This document shows positions 21,501 through 36,500 of a stretch of DNA of 64,000 nucleotides, piece after piece; the first letter of the stretch is position 1, and every line of letters begins with the position of its first letter. The notes beneath the pieces were generated by a model. That model did no database searches and was not told the origin of the DNA. It was given only the letters and a program-made list of their open reading frames with translations. The translations under genes were made by a program, and so were the position numbers. Source of the DNA: Oscheius dolichura (taxonomy: Eukaryota; Nematoda; Chromadorea; Rhabditida; Rhabditidae); contig OW051492.1 in assembly GCA_932521035.1 (NCBI GenBank), positions 3,162,001 through 3,226,000 of the forward strand. Direction: 5' to 3'.

Positions 21501-24500
21501 ACCATCCGGAGTTTATAGTCCCGCCAATTCTTTTGGCTTTACCATCCGCAGGCTTTACCATCCGGAGCTTATAGTCCCGCCAATTCTTTTGGCTTTACCA
21601 TCCGGAGTTTATAGTCCCGCCAATTCTTTTGGCTTTACCATCCGGAGTTTATGGTCCCGCCAATTCTTTTGGCTTTACCATCCGGAGTTTGTGGTCCCGC
21701 CAATTCTTTTGGCTTTACCATCCGGAGCTTATGGTCCCGCCAATTCTTTTGGCTTTACCATCCGGAGCTTATGGTCCCGCCAATTCTTTTGGCTTTACCA
21801 TCCGGAGCTTATGGTCCCGCCAATTCTTTTGGCTTTACCATCCGCAGGCTTTACCATCCGGAGCTTATGGTCCCGCCAATTCTTTTGGCTTTACCATCCG
21901 CAGGCTTTACCATCCGGAGTTTGTGGTCCCGCCAATTCTTTTGGCTTTACCATCCGGAGTTTATGGTCCCGCCAATTCTTTTGGCTTTACCATCCGCAGG
22001 CTTTACCATCCGGAGTTTATAGTCCCGCCAATTCTTTTGGCTTTACCATCCGGAGTTTATAGTCCCGCCAATTCTTTTGGCTTTACCATCCGGAGTTTAT
22101 GGTCCCGCCAATTCTTTTGGCTTTACCATCCGGAGTTTGTGGTCCCGCCAATTCTTTTGGCTTTACCATCCGGAGCTTATGGTCCCGCCAATTCTTTTGG
22201 CTTTACCATCCGCAGGCTTTACCATCCGGAGCTTATGGTCCCGCCAATTCTTTTGGCTTTACCATCCGCAGGCTTTACCATCCGGAGTTTGTGGTCCCGC
22301 CAATTCTTTTGGCTTTACCATCCGGAGTTTATGGTCCCGCCAATTCTTTTGGCTTTACCATCCGCAGGCTTTACCATCCGGAGTTTATAGTCCCGCCAAT
22401 TCTTTTGGCTTTACCATCCGGAGTTTATAGTCCCGCCAATTCTTTTGGCTTTACCATCCGGAGTTTATGGTCCCGCCAATTCTTTTGGCTTTACCATCCG
22501 GAGTTTGTGGTCCCGCCAATTCTTTTGGCTTTACCATCCGCAGGCTTTACCATCCGGAGTTTGTGGTCCCGCCAATTCTTTTGGCTTTACCATCCGGAGT
22601 TTATGGTCCCGCCAATTCTTTTGGCTTTACCATCCGCAGGCTTTACCATCCGGAGTTTGTGGTCCCGCCAATTTTTTTGGCTTTACCATCCGCAGGCTTT
22701 ACCATCCGGAGTTTGTGGTCCCGCCAATTCTTTTGGCTTTACCATCCGCAGGCTTTACCATCCGGAGTTTATAGTCCCGCCAATTCTTTTGGCTTTACCA
22801 TCCGCAGGCTTTACCATCCGGAGTTTGTGGTCCCGCCAATTCTTTTGGCTTTACCATCCGGAGTTTATGGTCCCGCCAATTCTTTTGGCTTTACCATCCG
22901 CAGGCTTTACCATCCGGAGTTTGTGGTCCCGCCAATTTTTTTGGCTTTACCATCCGCAGGCTTTACCATCCGGAGTTTGTGGTCCCGCCAATTCTTTTGG
23001 CTTTACCATCCGCAGGCTTTACCATCCGGAGTTTGTGGTCCCGCCAATTCTTTTGGCTTTACCATCCGCAGGCTTTACCATCCGGAGTTTGTGGTCCCGC
23101 CAATTCTTTTGGCTTTACCATCCGGAGTTTATGGTCCCGCCAATTCTTTTGGCTTTACCATCCGCAGGCTTTACCATCCGGAGTTTATAGTCCCGCCAAT
23201 TCTTTTGGCTTTACCATCCGGAGTTTATAGTCCCGCCAATTCTTTTGGCTTTACCATCCGGAGTTTATGGTCCCGCCAATTCTTTTGGCTTTACCATCCG
23301 GAGTTTATGGTCCCGCCAATTCTTTTGGCTTTACCATCCGGAGTTTATGGTCCCGCCAATTCTTTTGGCTTTACCATCCGGAGCTTATGGTCCCGCCAAT
23401 TCTTTTGGCTTTACCATCCGGAGTTTGTGGTCCCGCCAATTTTTTTGGCTTTACCATCCGCAGGCTTTACCATCCGGAGTTTGTGGTCCCGCCAATTCTT
23501 TTGGCTTTACCATCCGGAGTTTATGGTCCCGCCAATTCTTTTGGCTTTACCATCCGCAGGCTTTACCATCCGGAGTTTATAGTCCCGCCAATTCTTTTGG
23601 CTTTACCATCCGGAGTTTATAGTCCCGCCAATTCTTTTGGCTTTACCATCCGGAGTTTATGGTCCCGCCAATTCTTTTGGCTTTACCATCCGCAGGCTTT
23701 ACCATCCGGAGTTTATAGTCCCGCCAATTCTTTTGGCTTTACCATCCGGAGTTTATAGTCCCGCCAATTCTTTTGGCTTTACCATCCGGAGTTTATGGTC
23801 CCGCCAATTCTTTTGGCTTTACCATCCGGAGCTTATGGTCCCGCCAATTCTTTTGGCTTTACCATCCGGAGTTTGTGGTCCCGCCAATTCTTTTGGCTTT
23901 ACCATCCGGAGTTTATAGTCCCGCCAATTCTTTTGGCTTTACCATCCGGAGTTTATAGTTCCGCCAATTCTTTTGGCTTTACCATCCGGAGCTTATGGTC
24001 CCGCCAATTCTTTTGGCTTTACCATCCGGAGTTTATGGTCCCGCCAATTCTTTTGGCTTTACCATCCGGAGCTTATGGTCCCGCCAATTCTTTTGGCTTT
24101 ACCATCCGGAGTTTGTGGTCCCGCCAATTCTTTTGGCTTTACCATCCGGAGCTTATGGTCCCGCCAATTCTTTTGGCTTTACCATCCGGAGTTTATAGTC
24201 CCGCCAATTTTTTTGGCTTTACCATGCGGAGTTTATAGTCCCGCCAATTCTTTTGGCTTTACCATCCGGAGTTTATGGTCCCGCCAATTCTTTTGGCTTT
24301 ACCATCCGGAGTTTATAGTCCCGCCAATTCTTTTGGCTTTACCATCCGGAGTTTATAGTCCCGCCCATTCTTTTGGCTTTACCATCCGGAGTTTATAGTC
24401 CCGCCAATTCTTTTGGCTTTACCATCCGGAGTTTATAGTCCCGCCAATTCTTTTGGCTTTACCATCCGGAGTTTATAGTCCCGCCAATTCTTTTGGCTTT

Positions 24501-27500
24501 ACCATCCGGAGTTTGTGGTCCCGCCAATTCTTTTGGCTTTACCATCCGGAGTTTATGGTCCCGCCAATTCTTTTGGCTTTACCATCCGCAGGCTTTACCA
24601 TCCGGAGCTTATGGTCCCGCCAATTCTTTTGGCTTTACCATCCGCAGGCTTTACCATCCGGAGCTTATGGTCCCGCCAATTCTTTTGGCTTTACCATCCG
24701 GAGTTTATGGTCCCGCCAATTCTTTTGGCTTTACCATCCGGAGTTTATGGTCCCGCCAATTCTTTTGGCTTTACCATCCGGAGTTTGTGGTCCCGCCAAT
24801 TCTTTTGGCTTTACCATCCGGAGTTTATGGTCCCGCCAATTCTTTTGGCTTTACCATCCGGAGTTTGTGGTCCCGCCAATTCTTTTGGCTTTACCATCCG
24901 GAGTTTGTGGTCCCGCCAATTCTTTTGGCTTTACCATGCGGAGTTTATAGTCCCGCCAATTCTTTTGGCTTTACCATCCGCAGGCTTTACCATCCGGAGC
25001 TTATGGTCCCGCCAATTCTTTTGGCTTTACCATCCGGAGCTTATGGTCCCGCCAATTCTTTTGGCTTTACCATCCGGAGCTTATGGTCCCGCCAATTCTT
25101 TTGGCTTTACCATCCGCAGGCTTTACCATCCGGAGCTTATGGTCCCGCCAATTCTTTTGGCTTTACCATCCGCAGGCTTTACCATCCGGAGTTTGTGGTC
25201 CCGCCAATTCTTTTGGCTTTACCATCCGGAGCTTATGGTCCCGCCAATTCTTTTGGCTTTACCATCCGGAGCTTATGGTCCCGCCAATTCTTTTGGCTTT
25301 ACCATCCGCAGGCTTTACCATCCGGAGCTTATGGTCCCGCCAATTCTTTTGGCTTTACCATCCGGAGTTTATAGTCCCGCCAATTCTTTTGGCTTTACCA
25401 TCCGCAGGCTTTACCATCCGGAGCTTATGGTCCCGCCAATTCTTTTGGCTTTACCATCCGGAGCTTATGGTCCCGCCAATTCTTTTGGCTTTACCATCCG
25501 GAGCTTATGGTCCCGCCAATTCTTTTGGCTTTACCATCCGCAGGCTTTACCATCCGGAGTTTATAGTCCCGCCAATTCTTTTGGCTTTACCATCCGGAGT
25601 TTATAGTCCCGCCAATTCTTTTGGCTTTACCATCCGGAGTTTGTGGTCCCGCCAATTCTTTTGGCTTTACCATGCGGAGTTTATAGTCCCGCCAATTCTT
25701 TTGGCTTTACCATCCGCAGGCTTTACCATCCGGAGTTTATGGTCCCGCCAATTCTTTTGGCTTTACCATCCGGAGTTTATGGTCCCGCCAATTCTTTTGG
25801 CTTTACCATCCGGAGTTTATAGTCCCGCCAATTCTTTTGGCTTTACCATCCGGAGTTTATAGTCCCGCCAATTCTTTTGGCTTTACCATCCGGAGTTTAT
25901 AGTCCCGCCAATTCTTTTGGCTTTACCATCCGGAGTTTATAGTCCCGCCAATTCTTTTGGCTTTACCATCCGGAGTTTGTGGTCCCGCCAATTCTTTTGG
26001 CTTTACCATCCGGAGTTTATGGTCCCGCCAATTCTTTTGGCTTTACCATCCGGAGTTTGTGGTCCCGCCAATTCTTTTGGCTTTACCATCCGGAGTTTAT
26101 GGTCCCGCCAATTCTTTTGGCTTTACCATCCGGAGTTTGTGGTCCCGCCAATTCTTTTGGCTTTACCATCCGGAGTTTATAGTCCCGCCAATTCTTTTGG
26201 CTTTACCATCCGGAGTTTATAGTCCCGCCAATTCTTTTGGCTTTACCATCCGGAGTTTATAGTCCCGCCAATTCTTTTGGCTTTACCATCCGGAGTTTGT
26301 GGTCCCGCCAATTCTTTTGGCTTTACCATCCGGAGTTTATAGTCCCGCCAATTCTTTTGGCTTTACCATCCGCAGGCTTTACCATCCGGAGCTTATGGTC
26401 CCGCCAATTCTTTTGGCTTTACCATCCGGAGTTTATGGTCCCGCCAATTCTTTTGGCTTTACCATCCGGAGTTTGTGGTCCCGCCAATTCTTTTGGCTTT
26501 ACCATCCGGAGCTTATGGTCCCGCCAATTCTTTTGGCTTTACCATCCGGAGCTTATGGTCCCGCCAATTCTTTTGGCTTTACCATCCGCAGGCTTTACCA
26601 TCCGGAGCTTATGGTCCCGCCAATTCTTTTGGCTTTACCATCCGCAGGCTTTACCATCCGGAGTTTGTGGTCCCGCCAATTCTTTTGGCTTTACCATCCG
26701 GAGTTTATGGTCCCGCCAATTCTTTTGGCTTTACCATCCGCAGGCTTTACCATCCGGAGTTTATAGTCCCGCCAATTCTTTTGGCTTTACCATCCGGAGT
26801 TTATAGTCCCGCCAATTCTTTTGGCTTTACCATCCGGAGTTTATGGTCCCGCCAATTCTTTTGGCTTTACCATCCGGAGTTTGTGGTCCCGCCAATTCTT
26901 TTGGCTTTACCATCCGCAGGCTTTACCATCCGGAGTTTGTGGTCCCGCCAATTCTTTTGGCTTTACCATCCGGAGTTTATGGTCCCGCCAATTCTTTTGG
27001 CTTTACCATCCGCAGGCTTTACCATCCGGAGTTTGTGGTCCCGCCAATTTTTTTGGCTTTACCATCCGCAGGCTTTACCATCCGGAGTTTGTGGTCCCGC
27101 CAATTCTTTTGGCTTTACCATCCGCAGGCTTTACCATCCGGAGTTTATAGTCCCGCCAATTCTTTTGGCTTTACCATCCGCAGGCTTTACCATCCGGAGT
27201 TTGTGGTCCCGCCAATTCTTTTGGCTTTACCATCCGGAGTTTATGGTCCCGCCAATTCTTTTGGCTTTACCATCCGCAGGCTTTACCATCCGGAGTTTGT
27301 GGTCCCGCCAATTTTTTTGGCTTTACCATCCGCAGGCTTTACCATCCGGAGTTTGTGGTCCCGCCAATTCTTTTGGCTTTACCATCCGCAGGCTTTACCA
27401 TCCGGAGTTTGTGGTCCCGCCAATTCTTTTGGCTTTACCATCCGCAGGCTTTACCATCCGGAGTTTGTGGTCCCGCCAATTCTTTTGGCTTTACCATCCG

Positions 27501-30500
27501 GAGTTTATGGTCCCGCCAATTCTTTTGGCTTTACCATCCGCAGGCTTTACCATCCGGAGTTTATAGTCCCGCCAATTCTTTTGGCTTTACCATCCGGAGT
27601 TTATAGTCCCGCCAATTCTTTTGGCTTTACCATCCGGAGTTTATGGTCCCGCCAATTCTTTTGGCTTTACCATCCGGAGTTTATGGTCCCGCCAATTCTT
27701 TTGGCTTTACCATCCGGAGTTTATGGTCCCGCCAATTCTTTTGGCTTTACCATCCGGAGCTTATGGTCCCGCCAATTCTTTTGGCTTTACCATCCGGAGT
27801 TTGTGGTCCCGCCAATTTTTTTGGCTTTACCATCCGCAGGCTTTACCATCCGGAGTTTGTGGTCCCGCCAATTCTTTTGGCTTTACCATCCGGAGCTTAT
27901 GGTCCCGCCAATTCTTTTGGCTTTACCATCCGGAGTTTATAGTCCCGCCAATTTTTTTGGCTTTACCATGCGGAGTTTATAGTCCCGCCAATTCTTTTGG
28001 CTTTACCATCCGGAGTTTATGGTCCCGCCAATTCTTTTGGCTTTACCATCCGGAGTTTATAGTCCCGCCAATTCTTTTGGCTTTACCATCCGGAGTTTAT
28101 AGTCCCGCCAATTCTTTTGGCTTTACCATCCGGAGTTTATAGTCCCGCCAATTCTTTTGGCTTTACCATCCGGAGTTTGTGGTCCCGCCAATTCTTTTGG
28201 CTTTACCATCCGGAGTTTATGGTCCCGCCAATTCTTTTGGCTTTACCATCCGCAGGCTTTACCATCCGGAGCTTATGGTCCCGCCAATTCTTTTGGCTTT
28301 ACCATCCGGAGTTTATGGTCCCGCCAATTCTTTTGGCTTTACCATCCGGAGTTTATGGTCCCGCCAATTCTTTTGGCTTTACCATCCGGAGTTTGTGGTC
28401 CCGCCAATTCTTTTGGCTTTACCATCCGGAGTTTATGGTCCCGCCAATTCTTTTGGCTTTACCATCCGGAGTTTGTGGTCCCGCCAATTCTTTTGGCTTT
28501 ACCATCCGGAGTTTGTGGTCCCGCCAATTCTTTTGGCTTTACCATGCGGAGTTTATAGTCCCGCCAATTCTTTTGGCTTTACCATCCGCAGGCTTTACCA
28601 TCCGGAGCTTATGGTCCCGCCAATTCTTTTGGCTTTACCATCCGGAGCTTATGGTCCCGCCAATTCTTTTGGCTTTACCATCCGGAGCTTATGGTCCCGC
28701 CAATTCTTTTGGCTTTACCATCCGCAGGCTTTACCATCCGGAGCTTATGGTCCCGCCAATTCTTTTGGCTTTACCATCCGCAGGCTTTACCATCCGGAGT
28801 TTGTGGTCCCGCCAATTCTTTTGGCTTTACCATCCGGAGCTTATGGTCCCGCCAATTCTTTTGGCTTTACCATCCGGAGTTTGTGGTCCCGCCAATTCTT
28901 TTGGCTTTACCATCCGCAGGCTTTACCATCCGGAGCTTATGGTCCCGCCAATTCTTTTGGCTTTACCATCCGCAGGCTTTACCATCCGGAGTTTATAGTC
29001 CCGCCAATTCTTTTGGCTTTACCATCCGCAGGCTTTACCATCCGGAGCTTATGGTCCCGCCAATTCTTTTGGCTTTACCATCCGGAGCTTATGGTCCCGC
29101 CAATTCTTTTGGCTTTACCATCCGGAGCTTATGGTCCCGCCAATTCTTTTGGCTTTACCATCCGCAGGCTTTACCATCCGGAGTTTATAGTCCCGCCAAT
29201 TCTTTTGGCTTTACCATCCGGAGTTTATAGTCCCGCCAATTCTTTTGGCTTTACCATGCGGAGTTTATAGTCCCGCCAATTCTTTTGGCTTTACCATCCG
29301 CAGGCTTTACCATCCGGAGTTTATGGTCCCGCCAATTCTTTTGGCTTTACCATCCGGAGTTTATGGTCCCGCCAATTCTTTTGGCTTTACCATCCGGAGT
29401 TTATAGTCCCGCCAATTCTTTTGGCTTTACCATCCGGAGTTTATAGTCCCGCCAATTCTTTTGGCTTTACCATCCGGAGTTTATAGTCCCGCCAATTCTT
29501 TTGGCTTTACCATCCGGAGTTTATAGTCCCGCCAATTCTTTTGGCTTTACCATCCGGAGTTTATAGTCCCGCCAATTCTTTTGGCTTTACCATCCGGAGT
29601 TTGTGGTCCCGCCAATTCTTTTGGCTTTACCATCCGGAGTTTATAGTCCCGCCAATTCTTTTGGCTTTACCATCCGGAGTTTATGGTCCCGCCAATTCTT
29701 TTGGCTTTACCATCCGGAGTTTATGGTCCCGCCAATTCTTTTGGCTTTACCATGCGGAGTTTATAGTCCCGCCAATTCTTTTGGCTTTACCATCCGCAGG
29801 CTTTACCATCCGGAGCTTATGGTCCCGCCAATTCTTTTGGCTTTACCATCCGCAGGCTTTACCATCCGGAGCTTATGGTCCCGCCAATTCTTTTGGCTTT
29901 ACCATGCGGAGTTTATAGTCCCGCCAATTCTTTTGGCTTTACCATCCGCAGGCTTTACCATCCGGAGCTTATGGTCCCGCCAATTCTTTTGGCTTTACCA
30001 TCCGGAGCTTATGGTCCCGCCAATTCTTTTGGCTTTACCATCCGCAGGCTTTACCATCCGGAGCTTATGGTCCCGCCAATTCTTTTGGCTTTACCATCCG
30101 CAGGCTTTACCATCCGGAGTTTGTGGTCCCGCCAATTCTTTTGGCTTTACCATCCGGAGTTTATGGTCCCGCCAATTCTTTTGGCTTTACCATCCGCAGG
30201 CTTTACCATCCGGAGTTTATAGTCCCGCCAATTCTTTTGGCTTTACCATCCGGAGTTTATAGTCCCGCCAATTCTTTTGGCTTTACCATCCGGAGTTTAT
30301 GGTCCCGCCAATTCTTTTGGCTTTACCATCCGGAGTTTGTGGTCCCGCCAATTCTTTTGGCTTTACCATCCGGAGTTTGTGGTCCCGCCAATTCTTTTGG
30401 CTTTACCATCCGCAGGCTTTACCATCCGGAGTTTGTGGTCCCGCCAATTTTTTTGGCTTTACCATCCGCAGGCTTTACCATCCGGAGTTTGTGGTCCCGC

Positions 30501-33500
30501 CAATTCTTTTGGCTTTACCATCCGCAGGCTTTACCATCCGGAGTTTGTGGTCCCGCCAATTCTTTTGGCTTTACCATCCGCAGGCTTTACCATCCGGAGT
30601 TTGTGGTCCCGCCAATTTTTTTGGCTTTACCATCCGCAGGCTTTACCATCCGGAGTTTGTGGTCCCGCCAATTCTTTTGGCTTTACCATCCGCAGGCTTT
30701 ACCATCCGGAGTTTGTGGTCCCGCCAATTTTTTTGGCTTTACCATCCGCAGGCTTTACCATCCGGAGTTTGTGGTCCCGCCAATTCTTTTGGCTTTACCA
30801 TCCGCAGGCTTTACCATCCGGAGTTTATAGTCCCGCCAATTCTTTTGGCTTTACCATCCGGAGTTTATAGTCCCGCCAATTCTTTTGGCTTTACCATCCG
30901 GAGTTTATAGTCCCGCCAATTCTTTTGGCTTTACCATCCGGAGCTTATGGTCCCGCCAATTCTTTTGGCTTTACCATCCGGAGCTTATGGTCCCGCCAAT
31001 TCTTTTGGCTTTACCATCCGGAGCTTATGGTCCCGCCAATTCTTTTGGCTTTACCATCCGGAGTTTGTGGTCCCGCCAATTCTTTTGGCTTTACCATCCG
31101 GAGCTTATGGTCCCGCCAATTCTTTTGGCTTTACCATCCGGAGCTTATGGTCCCGCCAATTCTTTTGGCTTTACCATCCGGAGTTTGTGGTCCCGCCAAT
31201 TCTTTTGGCTTTACCATCCGGAGTTTGTGGTCCCGCCAATTCTTTTGGCTTTACCATCCGCAGGCTTTACCATCCGGAGTTTGTGGTCCCGCCAATTCTT
31301 TTGGCTTTACCATCCGGAGCTTATGGTCCCGCCAATTCTTTTGGCTTTACCATCCGGAGCTTATGGTCCCGCCAATTCTTTTGGCTTTACCATCCGCAGG
31401 CTTTACCATCCGGAGTTTGTGGTCCCGCCAATTCTTTTGGCTTTACCATCCGGAGCTTATGGTCCCGCCAATTCTTTTGGCTTTACCATCCGGAGTTTAT
31501 GGTCCCGCCAATTCTTTTGGCTTTACCATCCGCAGGCTTTACCATCCGGAGTTTGTGGTCCCGCCAATTCTTTTGGCTTTACCATCCGCAGGCTTTACCA
31601 TCCGGAGTTTGTGGTCCCGCCAATTCTTTTGGCTTTACCATCCGGAGTTTATAGTCCCGCCAATTCTTTTGGCTTTACCATCCGCAGGCTTTACCATCCG
31701 GAGTTTATAGTCCCGCCAATTCTTTTGGCTTTACCATCCGCAGGCTTTACCATCCGGAGTTTGTGGTCCCGCCAATTCTTTTGGCTTTACCATCCGCAGG
31801 CTTCACCATCCGGAGCTTATGGTCCCGCCAATTCTTTTGGCTTTACCATCCGGAGTTTATAGTCCCGCCAATTCTTTTGGCTTTACCATCCGCAGGCTTC
31901 ACCATCCGGAGTTTGTGGTCCCGCCAATTCTTTTGGCTTTACCATCCGGAGTTTATAGTCCCGCCAATTCTTTTGGCTTTACCATCCGCAGGCTTTACCA
32001 TCCGGAGTTTATGGTCCCGCCAATTCTTTTGGCTTTACCATCCGGAGTTTATGGTCCCGCCAATTCTTTTGGCTTTACCATCCGCAGGCTTTACCATCCG
32101 GAGTTTGTGGTCCCGCCAATTCTTTTGGCTTTACCATGCGGAGTTTGTGGTCCCGCCAATTCTTTTGGCTTTACCATCCGGAGTTTATAGTCCCGCCAAT
32201 TCTTTTGGCTTTACCATCCGCAGGCTTTACCATCCGGAGTTTATAGTCCCGCCAATTCTTTTGGCTTTGCCATCCGGAGTTTGTGGTCCCGCCAATTCTT
32301 TTGGCTTTACCATCCGGAGTTTGTGGTCCCGCCAATTCTTTTGGCTTTACCATCCGGAGTTTGTGGTCCCGCCAATTCTTTTGGCTTTACCATGCGGAGT
32401 TTATAGTCCCGCCAATTCTTTTGGCTTTACCATCCGCAGGCTTTACCATCCGGAGCTTATGGTCCCGCCAATTCTTTTGGCTTTACCATCCGGAGCTTAT
32501 GGTCCCGCCAATTCTTTTGGCTTTACCATCCGCAGGCTTTACCATCCGGAGCTTATGGTCCCGCCAATTCTTTTGGCTTTACCATCCGCAGGCTTTACCA
32601 TCCGGAGTTTGTGGTCCCGCCAATTCTTTTGGCTTTACCATCCGGAGTTTATAGTCCCGCCAATTCTTTTGGCTTTACCATCCGGAGTTTATGGTCCCGC
32701 CAATTCTTTTGGCTTTACCATCCGCAGGCTTTACCATCCGGAGTTTGTGGTCCCGCCAATTCTTTTGGCTTTACCATCCGGAGTTTATAGTCCCGCCAAT
32801 TCTTTTGGCTTTACCATCCGGAGTTTATGGTCCCGCCAATTCTTTTGGCTTTACCATCCGCAGGCTTTACCATCCGGAGTTTGTGGTCCCGCCAATTCTT
32901 TTGGCTTTACCATCCGCAGGCTTTACCATCCGGAGCTTATGGTCCCGCCAATTCTTTTGGCTTTACCATCCGGAGTTTATGGTCCCGCCAATTCTTTTGG
33001 CTTTACCATCCGCAGGCTTTACCATCCGGAGTTTATGGTCCCGCCAATTCTTTTGGCTTTACCATCCGGAGTTTATGGTCCCGCCAATTCTTTTGGCTTT
33101 ACCATCCGGAGTTTGTGGTCCCGCCAATTTTTTTGGCTTTACCATGCGGAGTTTATAGTCCCGCCAATTCTTTTGGCTTTACCATCCGGAGTTTATGGTC
33201 CCGCCAATTCTTTTGGCTTTACCATCCGGAGTTTATAGTCCCGCCAATTCTTTTGGCTTTACCATCCGGAGTTTATAGTCCCGCCAATTCTTTTGGCTTT
33301 ACCATCCGGAGTTTATAGTCCCGCCAATTCTTTTGGCTTTACCATCCGGAGTTTATGGTCCCGCCAATTCTTTTGGCTTTACCATCCGGAGTTTATGGTC
33401 CCGCCAATTCTTTTGGCTTTACCATCCGGAGTTTGTGGTCCCGCCAATTTTTTTGGCTTTACCATGCGGAGTTTATAGTCCCGCCAATTCTTTTGGCTTT

Positions 33501-36500
33501 ACCATCCGGAGTTTATGGTCCCGCCAATTCTTTTGGCTTTACCATCCGGAGTTTATAGTCCCGCCAATTCTTTTGGCTTTACCATCCGGAGTTTATAGTC
33601 CCGCCAATTCTTTTGGCTTTACCATCCGGAGTTTATAGTCCCGCCAATTCTTTTGGCTTTACCATCCGGAGTTTATAGTCCCGCCAATTCTTTTGGCTTT
33701 ACCATCCGCAGGCTTTACCATCCGGAGTTTATAGTCCCGCCAATTCTTTTGGCTTTACCATCCGGAGTTTATGGTCCCGCCAATTCTTTTGGCTTTACCA
33801 TCCGGAGTTTATAGTCCCGCCAATTCTTTTGGCTTTACCATCCGGAGTTTATAGTCCCGCCAATTCTTTTGGCTTTACCATCCGGAGTTTATAGTCCCGC
33901 CAATTCTTTTGGCTTTACCATCCGGAGTTTATAGTCCCGCCAATTCTTTTGGCTTTACCATCCGGAGTTTATAGTCCCGCCAATTCTTTTGGCTTTACCA
34001 TCCGGAGTTTATAGTCCCGCCAATTCTTTTGGCTTTACCATCCGGAGTTTATAGTCCCGCCAATTCTTTTGGCTTTACCATCCGGAGTTTATAGTCCCGC
34101 CAATTCTTTTGGCTTTACCATCCGGAGTTTATAGTCCCGCCAATTCTTTTGGCTTTACCATCCGGAGTTTGTGGTCCCGCCAATTCTTTTGGCTTTACCA
34201 TCCGGAGTTTATAGTCCCGCCAATTCTTTTGGCTTTACCATCCGGAGTTTATGGTCCCGCCAATTCTTTTGGCTTTACCATCCGGAGTTTGTGGTCCCGC
34301 CAATTCTTTTGGCTTTACCATCCGGAGTTTATGGTCCCGCCAATTCTTTTGGCTTTACCATCCGGAGTTTGTGGTCCCGCCAATTCTTTTGGCTTTACCA
34401 TCCGGAGTTTATGGTCCCGCCAATTCTTTTGGCTTTACCATCCGCAGGCTTTACCATCCGGAGTTTATAGTCCCGCCAATTCTTTTGGCTTTACCATCCG
34501 GAGTTTATAGTCCCGCCAATTCTTTTGGCTTTACCATCCGGAGTTTATGGTCCCGCCAATTCTTTTGGCTTTACCATCCGGAGTTTGTGGTCCCGCCAAT
34601 TCTTTTGGCTTTACCATCCGGAGTTTGTGGTCCCGCCAATTCTTTTGGCTTTACCATCCGGAGCTTATGGTCCCGCCAATTCTTTTGGCTTTACCATCCG
34701 CAGGCTTTACCATCCGGAGTTTGTGGTCCCGCCAATTCTTTTGGCTTTACCATCCGCAGGCTTTACCATCCGGAGTTTGTGGTCCCGCCAATTTTTTTGG
34801 CTTTACCATCCGCAGGCTTTACCATCCGGAGTTTGTGGTCCCGCCAATTCTTTTGGCTTTACCATCCGCAGGCTTTACCATCCGGAGTTTGTGGTCCCGC
34901 CAATTTTTTTGGCTTTACCATCCGCAGGCTTTACCATCCGGAGTTTGTGGTCCCGCCAATTCTTTTGGCTTTACCATCCGCAGGCTTTACCATCCGGAGT
35001 TTGTGGTCCCGCCAATTTTTTTGGCTTTACCATCCGCAGGCTTTACCATCCGGAGTTTATAGTCCCGCCAATTCTTTTGGCTTTACCATCCGGAGTTTAT
35101 AGTCCCGCCAATTCTTTTGGCTTTACCATCCGGAGTTTATAGTCCCGCCAATTCTTTTGGCTTTACCATCCGGAGCTTATGGTCCCGCCAATTCTTTTGG
35201 CTTTACCATCCGGAGTTTGTGGTCCCGCCAATTCTTTTGGCTTTACCATCCGGAGCTTATGGTCCCGCCAATTCTTTTGGCTTTACCATCCGGAGTTTGT
35301 GGTCCCGCCAATTCTTTTGGCTTTACCATCCGGAGTTTGTGGTCCCGCCAATTCTTTTGGCTTTACCATCCGCAGGCTTTACCATCCGGAGTTTGTGGTC
35401 CCGCCAATTCTTTTGGCTTTACCATCCGGAGCTTATGGTCCCGCCAATTCTTTTGGCTTTACCATCCGGAGCTTATGGTCCCGCCAATTCTTTTGGCTTT
35501 ACCATCCGGAGTTTATGGTCCCGCCAATTCTTTTGGCTTTACCATCCGCAGGCTTTACCATCCGGAGTTTGTGGTCCCGCCAATTCTTTTGGCTTTACCA
35601 TCCGGAGTTTATAGTCCCGCCAATTCTTTTGGCTTTACCATCCGCAGGCTTTACCATCCGGAGTTTATAGTCCCGCCAATTCTTTTGGCTTTACCATCCG
35701 CAGGCTTTACCATCCGGAGTTTGTGGTCCCGCCAATTCTTTTGGCTTTACCATCCGCAGGCTTCACCATCCGGAGCTTATGGTCCCGCCAATTCTTTTGG
35801 CTTTACCATCCGGAGTTTATAGTCCCGCCAATTCTTTTGGCTTTACCATCCGCAGGCTTCACCATCCGGAGTTTGTGGTCCCGCCAATTCTTTTGGCTTT
35901 ACCATCCGGAGTTTATAGTCCCGCCAATTCTTTTGGCTTTACCATCCGCAGGCTTTACCATCCGGAGTTTATGGTCCCGCCAATTCTTTTGGCTTTACCA
36001 TCCGGAGTTTATGGTCCCGCCAATTCTTTTGGCTTTACCATCCGCAGGCTTTACCATCCGGAGTTTGTGGTCCCGCCAATTCTTTTGGCTTTGCCATCCG
36101 GAGTTTATAGTCCCGCCAATTCTTTTGGCTTTACCATCCGCAGGCTTTACCATCCGGAGTTTGTGGTCCCGCCAATTCTTTTGGCTTTACCATGCGGAGT
36201 TTGTGGTCCCGCCAATTCTTTTGGCTTTACCATCCGGAGTTTATAGTCCCGCCAATTCTTTTGGCTTTACCATCCGCAGGCTTTACCATCCGGAGTTTAT
36301 GGTCCCGCCAATTCTTTTGGCTTTACCATCCGGAGTTTATGGTCCCGCCAATTCTTTTGGCTTTACCATCCGCAGGCTTTACCATCCGGAGTTTGTGGTC
36401 CCGCCAATTCTTTTGGCTTTGCCATCCGGAGTTTATAGTCCCGCCAATTCTTTTGGCTTTACCATCCGCAGGCTTTACCATCCGGAGTTTATGGTCCCGC